From Empedobacter sedimenti (lineage in GTDB: Bacteria > Bacteroidota > Bacteroidia > Flavobacteriales > Weeksellaceae): a stretch of 64,000 nt of DNA. Shown piece by piece: positions 8,765-18,500 of the stretch. The translations under genes and the position numbers were made by a program. Numbering within the stretch: the stretch's first letter is position 1; every line of letters starts with the position of its first letter. The notes under the pieces were generated by a model, which worked only from the letters and a program-made list of their open reading frames with translations, was not told where the DNA came from and ran no database searches. The stretch lies in NCBI RefSeq assembly GCF_030005555.1, contig NZ_JASCQG010000001.1, positions 1 through 64,000 of the forward strand, in the 5' to 3' direction.

Positions 8765-9745
8765 TTGACTTTGTTTAAAAAAATTAAATTACCAGATCCT
8801 TTTATTCTTTGTTTATTTTTAGCAATTGTAATTGCATACTTGTTTCCTATGATAAGTTTGTGGAATTATAAATTGTTGTCACTTAATACAATAATTGATT
8901 TTGGTGTTATTTTAGTCTTCTTTTTTTACGGATTAAAGCTAAATTGGAAAGAAGTTTTTAAAGACTTATCCAATTGGAAAATGCATCTTCTTATTCAGTC
9001 GATTACATTCATTGTTTTTCCAATCATTGTATTAATTAGTTATCCAATAGTTAAATTTTATCCAATTTATTATACTTTATTTATTGCAATTTTTTATCTG
9101 GCAAGTCTACCAAGTACAGTTTCATCTTCGGTTGTTATGGTTTCTATAGCAAAAGGTAATATACCAAGTGCTATTTTTAATGCAAGTATTTCTGGTTTGA
9201 TAGGTATCGTTGTAACACCTTTGTGGATGAGTATTTTTTTATCTAAAGGAGGGGAAGATTTTGATTTACTCTCAACTTTTTTAGATTTGATACTGAAAAT
9301 TATTCTTCCAGTAATTGTAGGAGCTATTTTGCAGCCTTATTTAGGTCATTTTTATAATAAGTACAAAAAGCAATTTGGTAATTTAGATAAGCTAACCATT
9401 ATATTGATTGTTTACAATAGTTTTAGTCATACTTTTTTAGATGGATTATTCACTAAAATAGGTGTAATTCCTTTGATTGTAGTTTTCATAATTGTTGTTT
9501 TATTATTCTTTATAGTATTTAATTTATCTAAATGGATTGCTGTTAAGATGAATTTTAATAGAGAAGATGATATCACGATTCAGTTTTGTGCAACAAAAAA
9601 ATCGCTTGTACACGGCTCGGTTATTGCAGCTGTTTTGTTTAGTGATAATATGGGCGTTTATTTAATTCCAATTATGCTGTATCACACTTTTCAGTTAATT
9701 TATGTTAGTTACATTGCCAACCAATATGCAAAAGAAGTGGAGTAA
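8765..9745 (+). CDS. bile acid:sodium symporter-like protein (SBF_like family)
   Basis: 326 aa, about nine to ten transmembrane helices. The central motif ASLPSTVSSSVVMVSIAKGN fits the crossing region of the SBF_like (PF13593, YfeH) branch of sodium-dependent transporters; this branch is not known to carry bile acids in free-living bacteria. The start is a TTG at 8765 (residues MTLFKKIKL); a second in-frame TTG lies two codons on. Its end overlaps the start of the DUF3810 gene by 20 bp, so the two are likely cotranscribed. Confidence 0.8.
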   Translation: MTLFKKIKLPDPFILCLFLAIVIAYLFPMISLWNYKLLSLNTIIDFGVILVFFFYGLKLNWKEVFKDLSNWKMHLLIQSITFIVFPIIVLISYPIVKFYPIYYTLFIAIFYLASLPSTVSSSVVMVSIAKGNIPSAIFNASISGLIGIVVTPLWMSIFLSKGGEDFDLLSTFLDLILKIILPVIVGAILQPYLGHFYNKYKKQFGNLDKLTIILIVYNSFSHTFLDGLFTKIGVIPLIVVFIIVVLLFFIVFNLSKWIAVKMNFNREDDITIQFCATKKSLVHGSVIAAVLFSDNMGVYLIPIMLYHTFQLIYVSYIANQYAKEVE

Positions 9746-10817
9746 AATAGTTTTTTTGAGCTTATTTGTATTGTTTCAAGGGTTTTTATATGCTTTTTTA
9801 TTTTCGAATGATAAGGTTATAGATTTTGTAATAAATCATTTAACTTTTCCTCTCTCTAATTTTATTTCCAAAATATCAGGTTCGGTACAATTTCCAATTG
9901 GCGAATTGTTTTATTTGGGATTATTATTCCTTTTTATTTGGTTGATTTTTAATTTATTAAAGAGTTTTCTAAAAAATCGCACTAAAGTCAATAATTATAT
10001 TGTAAAACTTCTCATTGTTATCAACTGTTGTTATTTTGTTTACACGTTTGCTTGGGGCATTATGTATAAAAAAGAATCCTTAACATTTGATAAAAAAGAA
10101 ATAAATATTGATCCAATGATTCTAAAAAGTATTTATTGCAACGAAATGGATAAAGCAATTTTTTATCGAAATAAAATTAGTCCATCTGAAGCTCGGCCTG
10201 TTCAATTTAAAACTAGCTTAGTTGATTATAACAAAGATTTTAAAGAATTGCAGTATGATTTGAAAGAGATAGCTTGGCTGAAAAATTATCGTTTTCTAGA
10301 GAAACCTCAATATAAATTATCGACAATTTCTATGATTCAAAATTATATTGGTATTTTAGGTTATTATAATCCATTTACTGTAGAGTCTAATCTAAATAAA
10401 TATAACTCACCTCTTAAGCAATCATCTACAATGTTTCATGAGTATGGACATCAAATGGGATTTGCATCAGAAAGTGAAGCTAATTTTTTGTCCTATTATT
10501 TAGGAACTCAATCTAAGAATCCTGAAGTAAATTATTCGGTTTATTACAAAAGTATTTTTTCTTTGTTAGGTGCAATTTCAAAAACAGATTCTTATTTTGT
10601 GAAGATGGAATTAGATAATCTTGATACTAAAATAAAAGTAGATAGAAAGGCTGAAATTGAGTATTATAAAAAATATGAAGGTAAAACAAGTGAGGCTTTT
10701 AGTGAAGTAAACAATCAATTTCTGAAAGCGAATGATCAAGAAGGAACAATCAGTTATAATAAGTATGTAGAGTATATTTATTATTTATATCAACAAAAAA
10801 ACGGAACTAGCAAATAG
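9726..10817 (+). CDS. DUF3810-type membrane protein, putative zinc peptidase
   Basis: I use the ATG at 9726 (protein MQKKWSKIVF) rather than the upstream TTG at 9702. Three N-terminal transmembrane helices (to about residue 110) are followed by a long extracytoplasmic or cytoplasmic domain with MFHEYGHQMGFASESEANFLSY. HEYGH is an HExxH zinc site and the downstream ESEAN supplies a likely third Glu ligand, as in the DUF3810 family. The function is not established. A membrane-bound metallopeptidase is the best guess. It sits downstream of the SBF-like transporter. Confidence 0.75.
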   Translation: MQKKWSKIVFLSLFVLFQGFLYAFLFSNDKVIDFVINHLTFPLSNFISKISGSVQFPIGELFYLGLLFLFIWLIFNLLKSFLKNRTKVNNYIVKLLIVINCCYFVYTFAWGIMYKKESLTFDKKEINIDPMILKSIYCNEMDKAIFYRNKISPSEARPVQFKTSLVDYNKDFKELQYDLKEIAWLKNYRFLEKPQYKLSTISMIQNYIGILGYYNPFTVESNLNKYNSPLKQSSTMFHEYGHQMGFASESEANFLSYYLGTQSKNPEVNYSVYYKSIFSLLGAISKTDSYFVKMELDNLDTKIKVDRKAEIEYYKKYEGKTSEAFSEVNNQFLKANDQEGTISYNKYVEYIYYLYQQKNGTSK

Positions 10818-10824
10818 TTCCGTT
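10800..10824. terminator. bidirectional terminator between convergent genes
   Basis: A perfect 10-bp stem AACGGAACTA/TAGTTCCGTT with a 5-nt loop overlaps the stop of the DUF3810 gene. T-rich sequence follows on the plus strand and an A/T run on the other, so it can serve both convergent genes. Confidence 0.8.
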
Positions 10825-10847
10825 TTGATTTTTATAATGTACAATTG

Positions 10848-11855
10848 TTATTGAATAACATATTTGTCACCCATATTAAGAGTTGATTTGATGATGTAAT
10901 TTCCTTCAGAATTTTGCTCTGTTAATACCAAAATCGGATAATATTCTCCGCTTGGAATTAATTTTGTCAAATTAGTTGTAAAAACTGGTTTTTCAATTTT
11001 AGTATTACCAGTTATCGGAAGTACATCAACGTTTAACAATTCATAACCACTTACTTCTTTCAAATCCTTAATATCTTGATTAGAAAAATAAATCAAAAGC
11101 TTTAATTTATTTGTTGGCTTAGAATCTAAGTTTTGAATTGCATTGTTAATTCCTTCAATTTTGGCAGTTAATTTCTCATAATCTATTTCCATTTGCCAAA
11201 TACCAACTAATTTTAATTTAGCATTTGCGTTAGAAATATCCAATTCACTACCAACAGTTGTGTATGTATTAGCTAAAGATGCGTCTAAACTTTCTTTAGA
11301 AACTACAACTTTTTCTGGTTCTGTAATAGTGATTGGTACAGGAACTTCAACTTTTTTATCAATAATAATTTCATTTGTTTCTAATGAAATTTTATTACTT
11401 AATATTTTATAATTAACAATATTACCTGTACTTTTTTCTTTTAAGAGTAAAACGGGTGTATAATTCCCTTGGTTTAATGTTTTTATATCCGAATCTTTGA
11501 AGTTGACAGCTACATTACTAAAACTAGTTCCGTTACCTTCAAGTGCTCCTAAATCTGCTCTAGTATTAATTTTGTTAGGTAGTTCGTACAAATTAACTGT
11601 AGAATTACTTGGTACAAAATATAAGTCTAAATATAAAAGATCGCTCGTTTTAGAAGTGTAATTTGTTAATTTGCTTCCGTTAATTTGGTAAATATTACTC
11701 GAAGGTTTGTTCGAGATTCTCCATAAACCATCAAAAGCATAATCTTTATTGATTGTGTTAGGTAAGTCAACAATGTTAATACTATCTTGCTGAGCAACAA
11801 CAAAACTACTTGTAAAGATACTTGTGGTAAAAAACAGTTTTGTAAAAATATTCAT
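10848..11855 (-). CDS. exported protein of unknown function (335 aa)
   Basis: A clear signal peptide ends in FVVAQQDS. The mature protein has two similar halves, each with a segment of the form KLxxLWxxxxxK / LYFVPSN or LLIYFSNQD and a closing YxPxLxLxEKxxG (residues about 145-160 and 305-320). This suggests a tandem beta-rich repeat. No catalytic motif is visible. It is probably periplasmic or secreted; the role is unknown. Confidence 0.7.
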   Translation of the reverse strand: MNIFTKLFFTTSIFTSSFVVAQQDSINIVDLPNTINKDYAFDGLWRISNKPSSNIYQINGSKLTNYTSKTSDLLYLDLYFVPSNSTVNLYELPNKINTRADLGALEGNGTSFSNVAVNFKDSDIKTLNQGNYTPVLLLKEKSTGNIVNYKILSNKISLETNEIIIDKKVEVPVPITITEPEKVVVSKESLDASLANTYTTVGSELDISNANAKLKLVGIWQMEIDYEKLTAKIEGINNAIQNLDSKPTNKLKLLIYFSNQDIKDLKEVSGYELLNVDVLPITGNTKIEKPVFTTNLTKLIPSGEYYPILVLTEQNSEGNYIIKSTLNMGDKYVIQ

Positions 11856-11968
11856 AGGTTCTATTTTAAAAGGTTGTTCATTAACAAAAATATGAATTAT
11901 TATTACATAAATCGCTTAAAATCGGATATTTTCCAAAAAAGTATACTTTTTTATTCTTTTCGTTTAAG

Positions 11969-11976
11969 TAGCTTTG
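11969..11976 (+). promoter_or_regulatory. candidate -7 element of the WG-repeat gene
   Basis: TAGCTTTG is an exact TAnnTTTG match 18 bp upstream of the ATG at 11995. It overlaps the alternative TTG start at 11974, which therefore is unlikely to be used. Confidence 0.5.
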
Positions 11977-11994
11977 CATTTAGAATTGAAAATA

Positions 11995-12804
11995 ATGAAA
12001 ATTACACCAAAAGAAACAGATCAATTTGATGATTTTGTACATAAAGATACAACCACGTTTGAAGAATTGACAGTCTTTGATCGTAATAATTTGGCACCAA
12101 TTTCTATTAAAAATAAATTTGGTTTAATAGATAAGGATGGAAATGTAATTATTCCATTTGATTATGAAAAACTTGTGCTTACAACAGTTAATGCATATAG
12201 TGCACAAAAAAATGATAAATGGGGATTTATAACTAAGTCTAATCAAATTTTGATACCTTTTGAATATGAATTAACAAGCGATTTCATAGAGAATATTTGT
12301 GCTGTTAAAAAAGCTGGAAAATGGGGATTTATCGATTTATTAAATCAAACTATGATACCATTTGAATATGATGGTTGTACAGACTTTAAAGCTGGTTTAG
12401 CAGGAGTAGAGAAGGGTGGAAAATGGGGAATGATTGATAAAAATAACCAACTAGTGATTGATTATCAATACGAATACTTAACTCCAGTAGATCATAATTT
12501 TGCTACTTTTGGAGAGGCTACTTCTCTAAAAATAGAACGTCCAGATATTTTAGCGTATTTTCCATACTTTTTATCAAAAGAGAACAATTTGATGCACTTT
12601 GGTTTGATTTCTACCCAAAACGAGCGTGTTTTAGATCCAATTTCAGAATTACCGATTCTTGAAAGTTTCGAGAATCAACCAGTAATCAGACAAAATTATC
12701 AATTAGGTTATTTAAAAGATGGAAAAGAGTTTATAAAATTCGAGCAGTTTACAATTGATCCTTACGAAGAAAAAATATTGAAACAAATTGGTGTTATGAA
12801 ATAA
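11995..12804 (+). CDS. WG-repeat protein
   Basis: 269 aa from the ATG at 11995. It contains at least four WG beta-repeats: FGLIDKDGNVIIPFDYE, WGFITKSNQILIPFEYE, WGFIDLLNQTMIPFEY and WGMIDKNNQLVIDYQY, roughly residues 34-160. Further degenerate copies follow. WG repeats are short beta-hairpin units of unknown binding role, common in Bacteroidota. No signal peptide is seen, so it may be cytoplasmic. It ends at a strong terminator. Confidence 0.8.
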   Translation: MKITPKETDQFDDFVHKDTTTFEELTVFDRNNLAPISIKNKFGLIDKDGNVIIPFDYEKLVLTTVNAYSAQKNDKWGFITKSNQILIPFEYELTSDFIENICAVKKAGKWGFIDLLNQTMIPFEYDGCTDFKAGLAGVEKGGKWGMIDKNNQLVIDYQYEYLTPVDHNFATFGEATSLKIERPDILAYFPYFLSKENNLMHFGLISTQNERVLDPISELPILESFENQPVIRQNYQLGYLKDGKEFIKFEQFTIDPYEEKILKQIGVMK

Positions 12805-12806
12805 AA

Positions 12807-12832
12807 AAAAGAGCTTTTAAGAAAGCTCTTTT
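12807..12832. terminator. strong bidirectional terminator
   Basis: A perfect 11-bp stem AAAAGAGCTTT/AAAGCTCTTTT with a 4-nt loop, with T runs on both strands, lies between the convergent WG-repeat and GNAT genes. Confidence 0.88.
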
Positions 12833-12843
12833 TTGTTTTTTAA

Positions 12844-13404
12844 TTATAACTTGTATTGCATGTGTTCGTGATGTTCACTCATCAAAGTTTTTTCTCCAAC
12901 AACAACAAAACCTTTCTTTTCGTATAATTTTTTTGCACTTGGATTATCAAAATCAACTAATAAACCTAAAGTATGATTCTGTTTGATTGCAATTTCTTCA
13001 ATTAAAAAATCTAGAATTTTAGAACCAATTCCTTTACCTTGAAAATCTGGCGAAACAGCGATGGTATCAATATATATTTCACCCGCTTGTGTTTCGTCCT
13101 GAGGATTAATCGTTTTATTATACTCATTTCTCAAAACCTCTAAAACAGGTTTTCTCAATTCGTCCAATTTTCCTCCATCATAAAAAGTTGTTGCTCCAGC
13201 AACTTGTCCTTCAAATTCAACAACGTAAGTATTTTGAAAACTGTATTGATTATTTGTTTCTCTAAATAAATTCTCTAATAACGAAACGCCTTTTTCGTAA
13301 TTATTTTCTCCAATAAAATCGTACACGATTTTATCCATTGCCAACATCATTAATCTTGCTACAGATGCGGCATCTTCTTTAGTTGCTTGTCTAAAATTTA
13401 ACAT
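12844..13404 (-). CDS. GNAT-family N-acetyltransferase
   Basis: 186 aa. The acetyl-CoA binding core is IAVSPDFQGKGIGSKIL (motif A, Q/RxxGxG/A) near residues 112-128. Motif B is LLVDFDNPSAKKLYEKKGFVVVGE. The family transfers an acetyl group from acetyl-CoA to an amine on a small molecule or protein. The substrate is unknown. It lies behind the alanine-rich lipoprotein gene but is separated from it by a terminator. Confidence 0.87.
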   Translation of the reverse strand: MLNFRQATKEDAASVARLMMLAMDKIVYDFIGENNYEKGVSLLENLFRETNNQYSFQNTYVVEFEGQVAGATTFYDGGKLDELRKPVLEVLRNEYNKTINPQDETQAGEIYIDTIAVSPDFQGKGIGSKILDFLIEEIAIKQNHTLGLLVDFDNPSAKKLYEKKGFVVVGEKTLMSEHHEHMQYKL

Positions 13405-13411
13405 AAAAAAA

Positions 13412-13435
13412 TAGCCTTGAGATTTCTCAAGGCTA
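13412..13435 (-). terminator. terminator of the alanine/lysine-rich lipoprotein gene
   Basis: A perfect inverted repeat TAGCCTTGAG/CTCAAGGCTA with a 4-nt loop, followed on the minus strand by a T run. It lies between the lipoprotein stop and the GNAT start. Confidence 0.85.
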
Positions 13436-13458
13436 AGTTAGCAATTTTATTTCTAAAA

Positions 13459-13986
13459 TTATTTTGCTTTTAATTTATCTAACGTGTTGTTGTATCCTTC
13501 TTTTGCATCTTTTGCAGCGTCTTGCGCAGCAGCTTTTGTATCTGCAGCAGCTTTGTTAACACCTTCTTTTACATCTTTAGATGCATCTTTGATGTCTTCT
13601 TTAGCTTTTGCAGCTTTTTCGTCTACTTTTTCAGCAGCATTGTTTACACCTTCTTTTACATCTTGTGCAGCATTGTTTACAGCAGCTTTAGCGCTTGTCC
13701 AAGCTGTATTTGCGTCATCATAAGCTTTTTGTGCAGCTTCTGTCGCAACTTTATCACCTTTAGCTTTCGCTTCGTCTAATGCTTTTTTAGCTTCATCTAA
13801 TTTAGCTTTCGCTTCAGTTTCAGATAATGTAGTTGTTGTAGTTGTAGTCTCTGTTACAACAGCTGTAGAATCGTTTGCTAAAGAATCTACTGTTACATTA
13901 GTTTCAGTTGTTTTTGATGTTTCTTGTTTACAAGAAGTTGCAAATGATAATGAAGCAACTGCTACTAATACAAATAATTTTTTCAT
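13459..13986 (-). CDS. lysine/alanine-rich lipoprotein with heptad-like repeats
   Basis: 175 aa. A signal peptide with lipobox ATSC is followed by a Thr-rich stretch, then about 120 residues built from Ala, Lys, Asp and Glu with recurring DVKEGVNxAA units (near residues 108, 134 and in degenerate form 160). This predicts long amphipathic helices, as in LEA-like, YtxH-like or apolipoprotein-like stress proteins. It is probably tethered to a membrane and faces the periplasm. No enzyme motif is seen. A 16-bp palindrome lies upstream. Confidence 0.8.
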   Translation of the reverse strand: MKKLFVLVAVASLSFATSCKQETSKTTETNVTVDSLANDSTAVVTETTTTTTTLSETEAKAKLDEAKKALDEAKAKGDKVATEAAQKAYDDANTAWTSAKAAVNNAAQDVKEGVNNAAEKVDEKAAKAKEDIKDASKDVKEGVNKAAADTKAAAQDAAKDAKEGYNNTLDKLKAK

Positions 13987-14029
13987 AGTCCGTTTTTTTT
14001 AATGTTTTAATACGTTTAGTTAATATACA

Positions 14030-14045
14030 ATTTTGGTACCAAAAT
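14030..14045. promoter_or_regulatory. 16-bp perfect palindrome upstream of the alanine-rich lipoprotein gene
   Basis: ATTTTGGTACCAAAAT reads the same on both strands and lies 44 bp before the start codon at 13986. It has the size and position of an operator for a dimeric regulator. No regulator can be named. Confidence 0.4.
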
Positions 14046-14107
14046 ATTGTTAAATAATCTAGTTTTTATGCAAAAGTGTATTTATTAACGAATTATTATT
14101 GAAATTA

Positions 14108-14932
14108 TTATGAATGAGTAGATTTTAACATCCTATCATTTCCAGATATATCTTTAATAATTTGAGTGTTAGGATATTTTTTCTCAAAAATCTGTTTAGT
14201 TTCTTCACCTAAGTATTGATTTATTTCGCAATAAATTGTTCCATTTTCTTTGAGATGTTTTTCAGCAAAATCAAATACTTTTTTATAAAAAATCAATGGA
14301 TCATGATCTTCTACAAAAAGTGCTAAATGTGGCTCAAAATCAAGTACATTTTGATGCATTTCACTTTTTTCGAGATTTCTGATATAGGGAGGATTAGAAA
14401 TAATAATGTCAAATTTTTCGTTCAATTCAAAATCTTGTAATAAATCTTGTTGAATAAAATGAACTGAAGCTGCTAAGTTTTTTGCATTGAGCTGGGCAAT
14501 TTCTAACGCTTTTGATGATACGTCTAATGCAGAAACTTGTGCATTAGGAAATAATTTGGATAATGTAATAGGTATGCAACCCGTTCCTGTTCCTAAATCT
14601 ATAATTGAAAGTTGTTGTTCTTTTGTGTGATCATTTTTTATCAGTTCGATTAATTCTTCCGTTTCGGGACGAGGAATTAAGGTGTTTTCGTTAACAAAGA
14701 AGAAATGATTGTAGAAAAATGCTTTTTGAGTAATATGTTGAATTGGTTTTCCTTTTTGTAATTCAGAAATATCATTTAAAATAGCTTCTGTATTTTGAAT
14801 TGGAAGATCTGGTTTATACTTCAGATCAAGTTTATCTTCTAAATAAATTAAATAGATAGATTCAATTTCGTCCAATTCATAAATAGAACTCAATTGTTCA
14901 ATGAAAATTTGCTTTAGTTCGGCTAAAGTCAT
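14108..14932 (-). CDS. prmC: peptide chain release factor N5-glutamine methyltransferase
   Basis: 274 aa. The SAM-binding loop DLGTGTGC is at 112-119 and the catalytic NPPY at 180-183, which binds the GGQ glutamine of release factors. RPETEEL (88-94) is the typical PrmC/HemK linker motif. The enzyme methylates RF1 and RF2 in the cytoplasm and promotes termination. It is divergent from the DUF3060 gene and has no operon partner here. Confidence 0.95.
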   Translation of the reverse strand: MTLAELKQIFIEQLSSIYELDEIESIYLIYLEDKLDLKYKPDLPIQNTEAILNDISELQKGKPIQHITQKAFFYNHFFFVNENTLIPRPETEELIELIKNDHTKEQQLSIIDLGTGTGCIPITLSKLFPNAQVSALDVSSKALEIAQLNAKNLAASVHFIQQDLLQDFELNEKFDIIISNPPYIRNLEKSEMHQNVLDFEPHLALFVEDHDPLIFYKKVFDFAEKHLKENGTIYCEINQYLGEETKQIFEKKYPNTQIIKDISGNDRMLKSTHS

Positions 14933-15021
14933 TTTGTTAAATTTTTGTAAAGTTAGAATTTATTAGAAGAACCTGCACGATAGTTGTACTTTAAATCATC
15001 AAACCATAAAAAATCTATAGT

Positions 15022-15354
15022 ATGAAAAAAATAGTAGCAAGTTTTGTTTTTTTAGGATTAGCACAGATTTCATTTGCACAAATTGAGGTTGATGGTAATA
15101 ATAAGAAACAAACAATAGATTGTAGAGGACAAAATGTAGAAGTTGGAGGAAACGATAACAATGTTACTTTAAAAGGAAATTGTGGGAAAATTGAATTAAT
15201 GGGATCCAACAATATTGTTACAGTAAATGGATTAACTTATGCAGATTTAGGAGGTAACAATAACAAGCTTTATTATTCGAAAGCATTAACAAAGAACGGA
15301 AAATTACCGCAAGAGATTGCCGGAAATGCAAATAGAATAATTAAAGTAAAATAA
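15022..15354 (+). CDS. DUF3060-type exported small protein
   Basis: 110 aa with a signal peptide ending at FAQ. The mature part has a repeated pattern (IDCRGQNVEVGGNDNNVTL, KIELMGSNNIVTVNG, YADLGGNNNKLYY) with Asn/Gly turns, typical of the DUF3060 beta-solenoid-like domain. It is probably periplasmic or outer surface; the function is unknown. It is a single-gene unit with a strong terminator. Confidence 0.78.
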   Translation: MKKIVASFVFLGLAQISFAQIEVDGNNKKQTIDCRGQNVEVGGNDNNVTLKGNCGKIELMGSNNIVTVNGLTYADLGGNNNKLYYSKALTKNGKLPQEIAGNANRIIKVK

Positions 15355-15382
15355 TCTTTTCATTTATTATTTCTTTGATAGT

Positions 15383-15424
15383 AAGAATCTCTTTCATTTT
15401 TTAATTTTAGTGAAAGAGATTCTT
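15383..15424 (+). terminator. terminator after the DUF3060 gene
   Basis: A 14-bp perfect stem AAGAATCTCTTTCA/TGAAAGAGATTCTT with a 14-nt loop, followed by a T run. Confidence 0.85.
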
Positions 15425-15459
15425 TTTTTTGGATTAAATGATTAAACGTTTTTCAAATA

Positions 15460-15467
15460 TAGTTTTG
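15460..15467 (+). promoter_or_regulatory. candidate -7 element of the M60 peptidase gene
   Basis: TAGTTTTG matches TAnnTTTG exactly. It leaves a leader of roughly 65-70 nt before the ATG at 15539. Confidence 0.4.
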
Positions 15468-15538
15468 GTGTTTTGTAATTAGTTGAATATGATTAAATTG
15501 TAATCTTAACATTAATATAAATTAACACTAAATTATTT

Positions 15539-18500
15539 ATGAAGAAAAATTACTTTCTACTAAGTATGGTTTTGCTTGGTATAAATTCTATTGCTCAGGA
15601 ATATAAAATGCCTGTACAGAATGTAACATCTAAGCAACCTTCTCAACCTGGAAATGAACCAGTTTTTAGTACTGATGGTATCTTAACTACAATGTACCAT
15701 TCTAAATGGAATCAATCAGGAATACCAGATCAATTAGATTTTAGCTTCTCTAACCAAGTTAAAAGTATTAAATCGCTCGTTTATTATCCTAGACAAACTG
15801 GAACAAATGGAAATTGGACGAGTGTTGAAATTTTATACTCAACCAAAGATGATCCAACTAATTTTAAAACAGCTACTGCAACAGCGTTAACTTGGGCTGC
15901 AGATGCAACATCAAAAAAGTTTGTGTTTGATAAAGAGATTGTTAATCCGGCTGTTATTAGTATAAAAGTAAATGCAGCCGTTGGAAATTTTTCTAATGCA
16001 GCGGAAGTTGAATTTTATTCATCTAATCAATTAGAGCCTGTAGCTGCAGAGTGTGTTATACCAACCGATGAGTTCTCTAATTTCAAAGATATTAAAGCTA
16101 CTCCTTTGGTTACTGGATCATCCGCTTCAAATTTCCAAGCAGGAGAAAATATAGAAAAATCCTTTGATGGAGATTTTAAAACGCTATATCACTCAAATTA
16201 CGGTTCTACAGCGGCTACATTTCCTATCTCTTTAGTATATGCTTTTGATGGTAACACACCTTTAGATTATTTGGTTTACTATCCTAGAAATGATGGAGGA
16301 GTTAATGGTTTATTAGGAAAGGTGAAAATTAGTTACAATACTGCTGCAAATCCTACTTATGTTGAATTATCAAGCCAAGATTTTGCACAGAGTATGGATG
16401 TAAGAAAAGTTACATTCGGTTCTCAAATAAAACCTGCCAGCATAAAACTCGAGATTTTAGATGGAAGAGGAAATTTTGCTAGTGTTGCAGAAATGGAGTT
16501 TTATACTAATAATACCAATAAATTTGATGCAAAGAAATACGCTACAATCTTTAAAGATGATTTATTTAGTGAACTTAATACAGGTGTTACACAACAAACA
16601 ATAGACGGAATTACAACTTCACCTTTTGTAAAATCATTGGCTCAGTGTTTATTAAATAATAAATATAAAAAGGCAGATCGTGTAAATGAACATAAGCCAT
16701 ATAAGACAATTTCTTCAATAAATAAGGAGTATAAAATAGGTAACTTAAATGCATACGAAAATCCAACTGGTATTGTATTCGCAGCAAATAAAACAGCTGT
16801 AGTTGCAGTAAGTGGAATACCTACTGGTCAAAATGTTTACTTGCGTGTAAGAGATTATGCGAATGAGGCAGATGTATCAGATGTAACATATCCTTTAGTA
16901 AATGGAATCAATTCTATTGAAATGAAAAATAATGGATTAGGTTATGTGACATATTATTCGGATGTAAAAAACTTACCAAATATTAAATTAAATGTTATTT
17001 CCGGAACTGTGAACGGAGTGTATAATACTTATGCTACTACACCTGAAAAATGGAAAGAGATTATAGAGAACAATGTATATTCTAAAGTAGATATTGTAGG
17101 ATACTATACACAACTTATTATTGATAAAATTCCAGTGAAACTTTACAATCCAGTTTCTCCACAAGCTCTTATTGATAAATATGATGCAATCTCTAAATCT
17201 GAGAGAGAGTTAATGGGATTCTATAAATACAATAAGGATATTAATACAAAACATTTAGTTTATACAGAGAATAAAGGAAATTGGTTTGCAGGTGGTATTG
17301 GTGCTCATCTTGATATTACTTGGGGAGCAGCAAATTCGACATCTCCTACTAATTTAGATGTTTGGGGAGTAGCGCACGAACTTGGGCACATTAACCAAAT
17401 TCGTCCTGATATTAAATGGTTGGGCACAACAGAGGTTACGAATAATATTTATTCAGTTTGGGCTACCTACAATTTAATAAAACAAAGCGGTAATGTAAAT
17501 TATTTAAGAGTTGAGTCTGAAACTGGTGATGCGACTAATTTCCCTAAAGTATCAGGAAATCGCTATGGTGAATTTATTAAACACACTTTAATTAATAAGA
17601 AGAGTTTTAATGATATTGAGAAAGATCCAAACTTCAGAAAATTAGTTCCTTTTTGGCAATTAAGTTTATATTATCAAGTTGCAGGAGCATCAAAAGGAGC
17701 TGCAACATTAGTTTTTGATAATGATATGTCTGACGAAACAAAAACACAAGCGCCGACACAAGTTACTGGTGTAGATTATGCACATTGGTTTGCATATACA
17801 GCCGAAAAAGCCCGTAACAGAGATTCATCTAAAACAACAGCAGGTCAAAATAATTTAAATTTTGCAAAAGATTTGGCAGATGCTGTTCAAGAAGATTTAA
17901 CAGATTTCTTTACAAATATTGGATTTTTTACACCAGTTAATGTAGAAATTGATGATTACGGAAAATCAACTATTATTGTAACGCAAGAAATGATTGATGA
18001 AGCTAAAGCTTATATTAAATCAAAAAATTATCCAAAGCCAGTTTCTCCAGTTATGCATTATTTAAATTCATTTAATGTAAATAGTTACAAAGAGAAGTTG
18101 AAAGTTTCTGGAACAACAGGGATAGGTGCTACTTTAGTAACTAATGCTATTGGATCATTTTTGTCTGTAGAAACAGCAAAATGGCCAAATGCAGTTGCTT
18201 ATGAAGTGTATAATGATAAAAATGAGTTAATTTCTGTGTCAGTTTTAGGGACTGGAGATGTTACACTAAAAAATACCTTAGTAGATTATCCTACAGGTGC
18301 AGTTAAAGTATATGCAATAGGTTTTGATGGTACTAAAATACTGGTGTATCCATCTGATTTAAGTACGAGTGATGTTAATTTAAATAATAACTTTAGCATT
18401 GTTCCAAATCCAATAAAGGATCAATCTGAGATTAAAATTACACTGAAAGATTCTAAAGGAATTTATGAGCTTAATGTGTATGACATTACTGGTAAAAAAA

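Noticed and set aside
13484-13779. Plus-strand Ala/Ser- and Phe/Cys-rich frames opposite the lipoprotein gene
   Set aside because: They arise from the repetitive Ala/Lys codons on the other strand.
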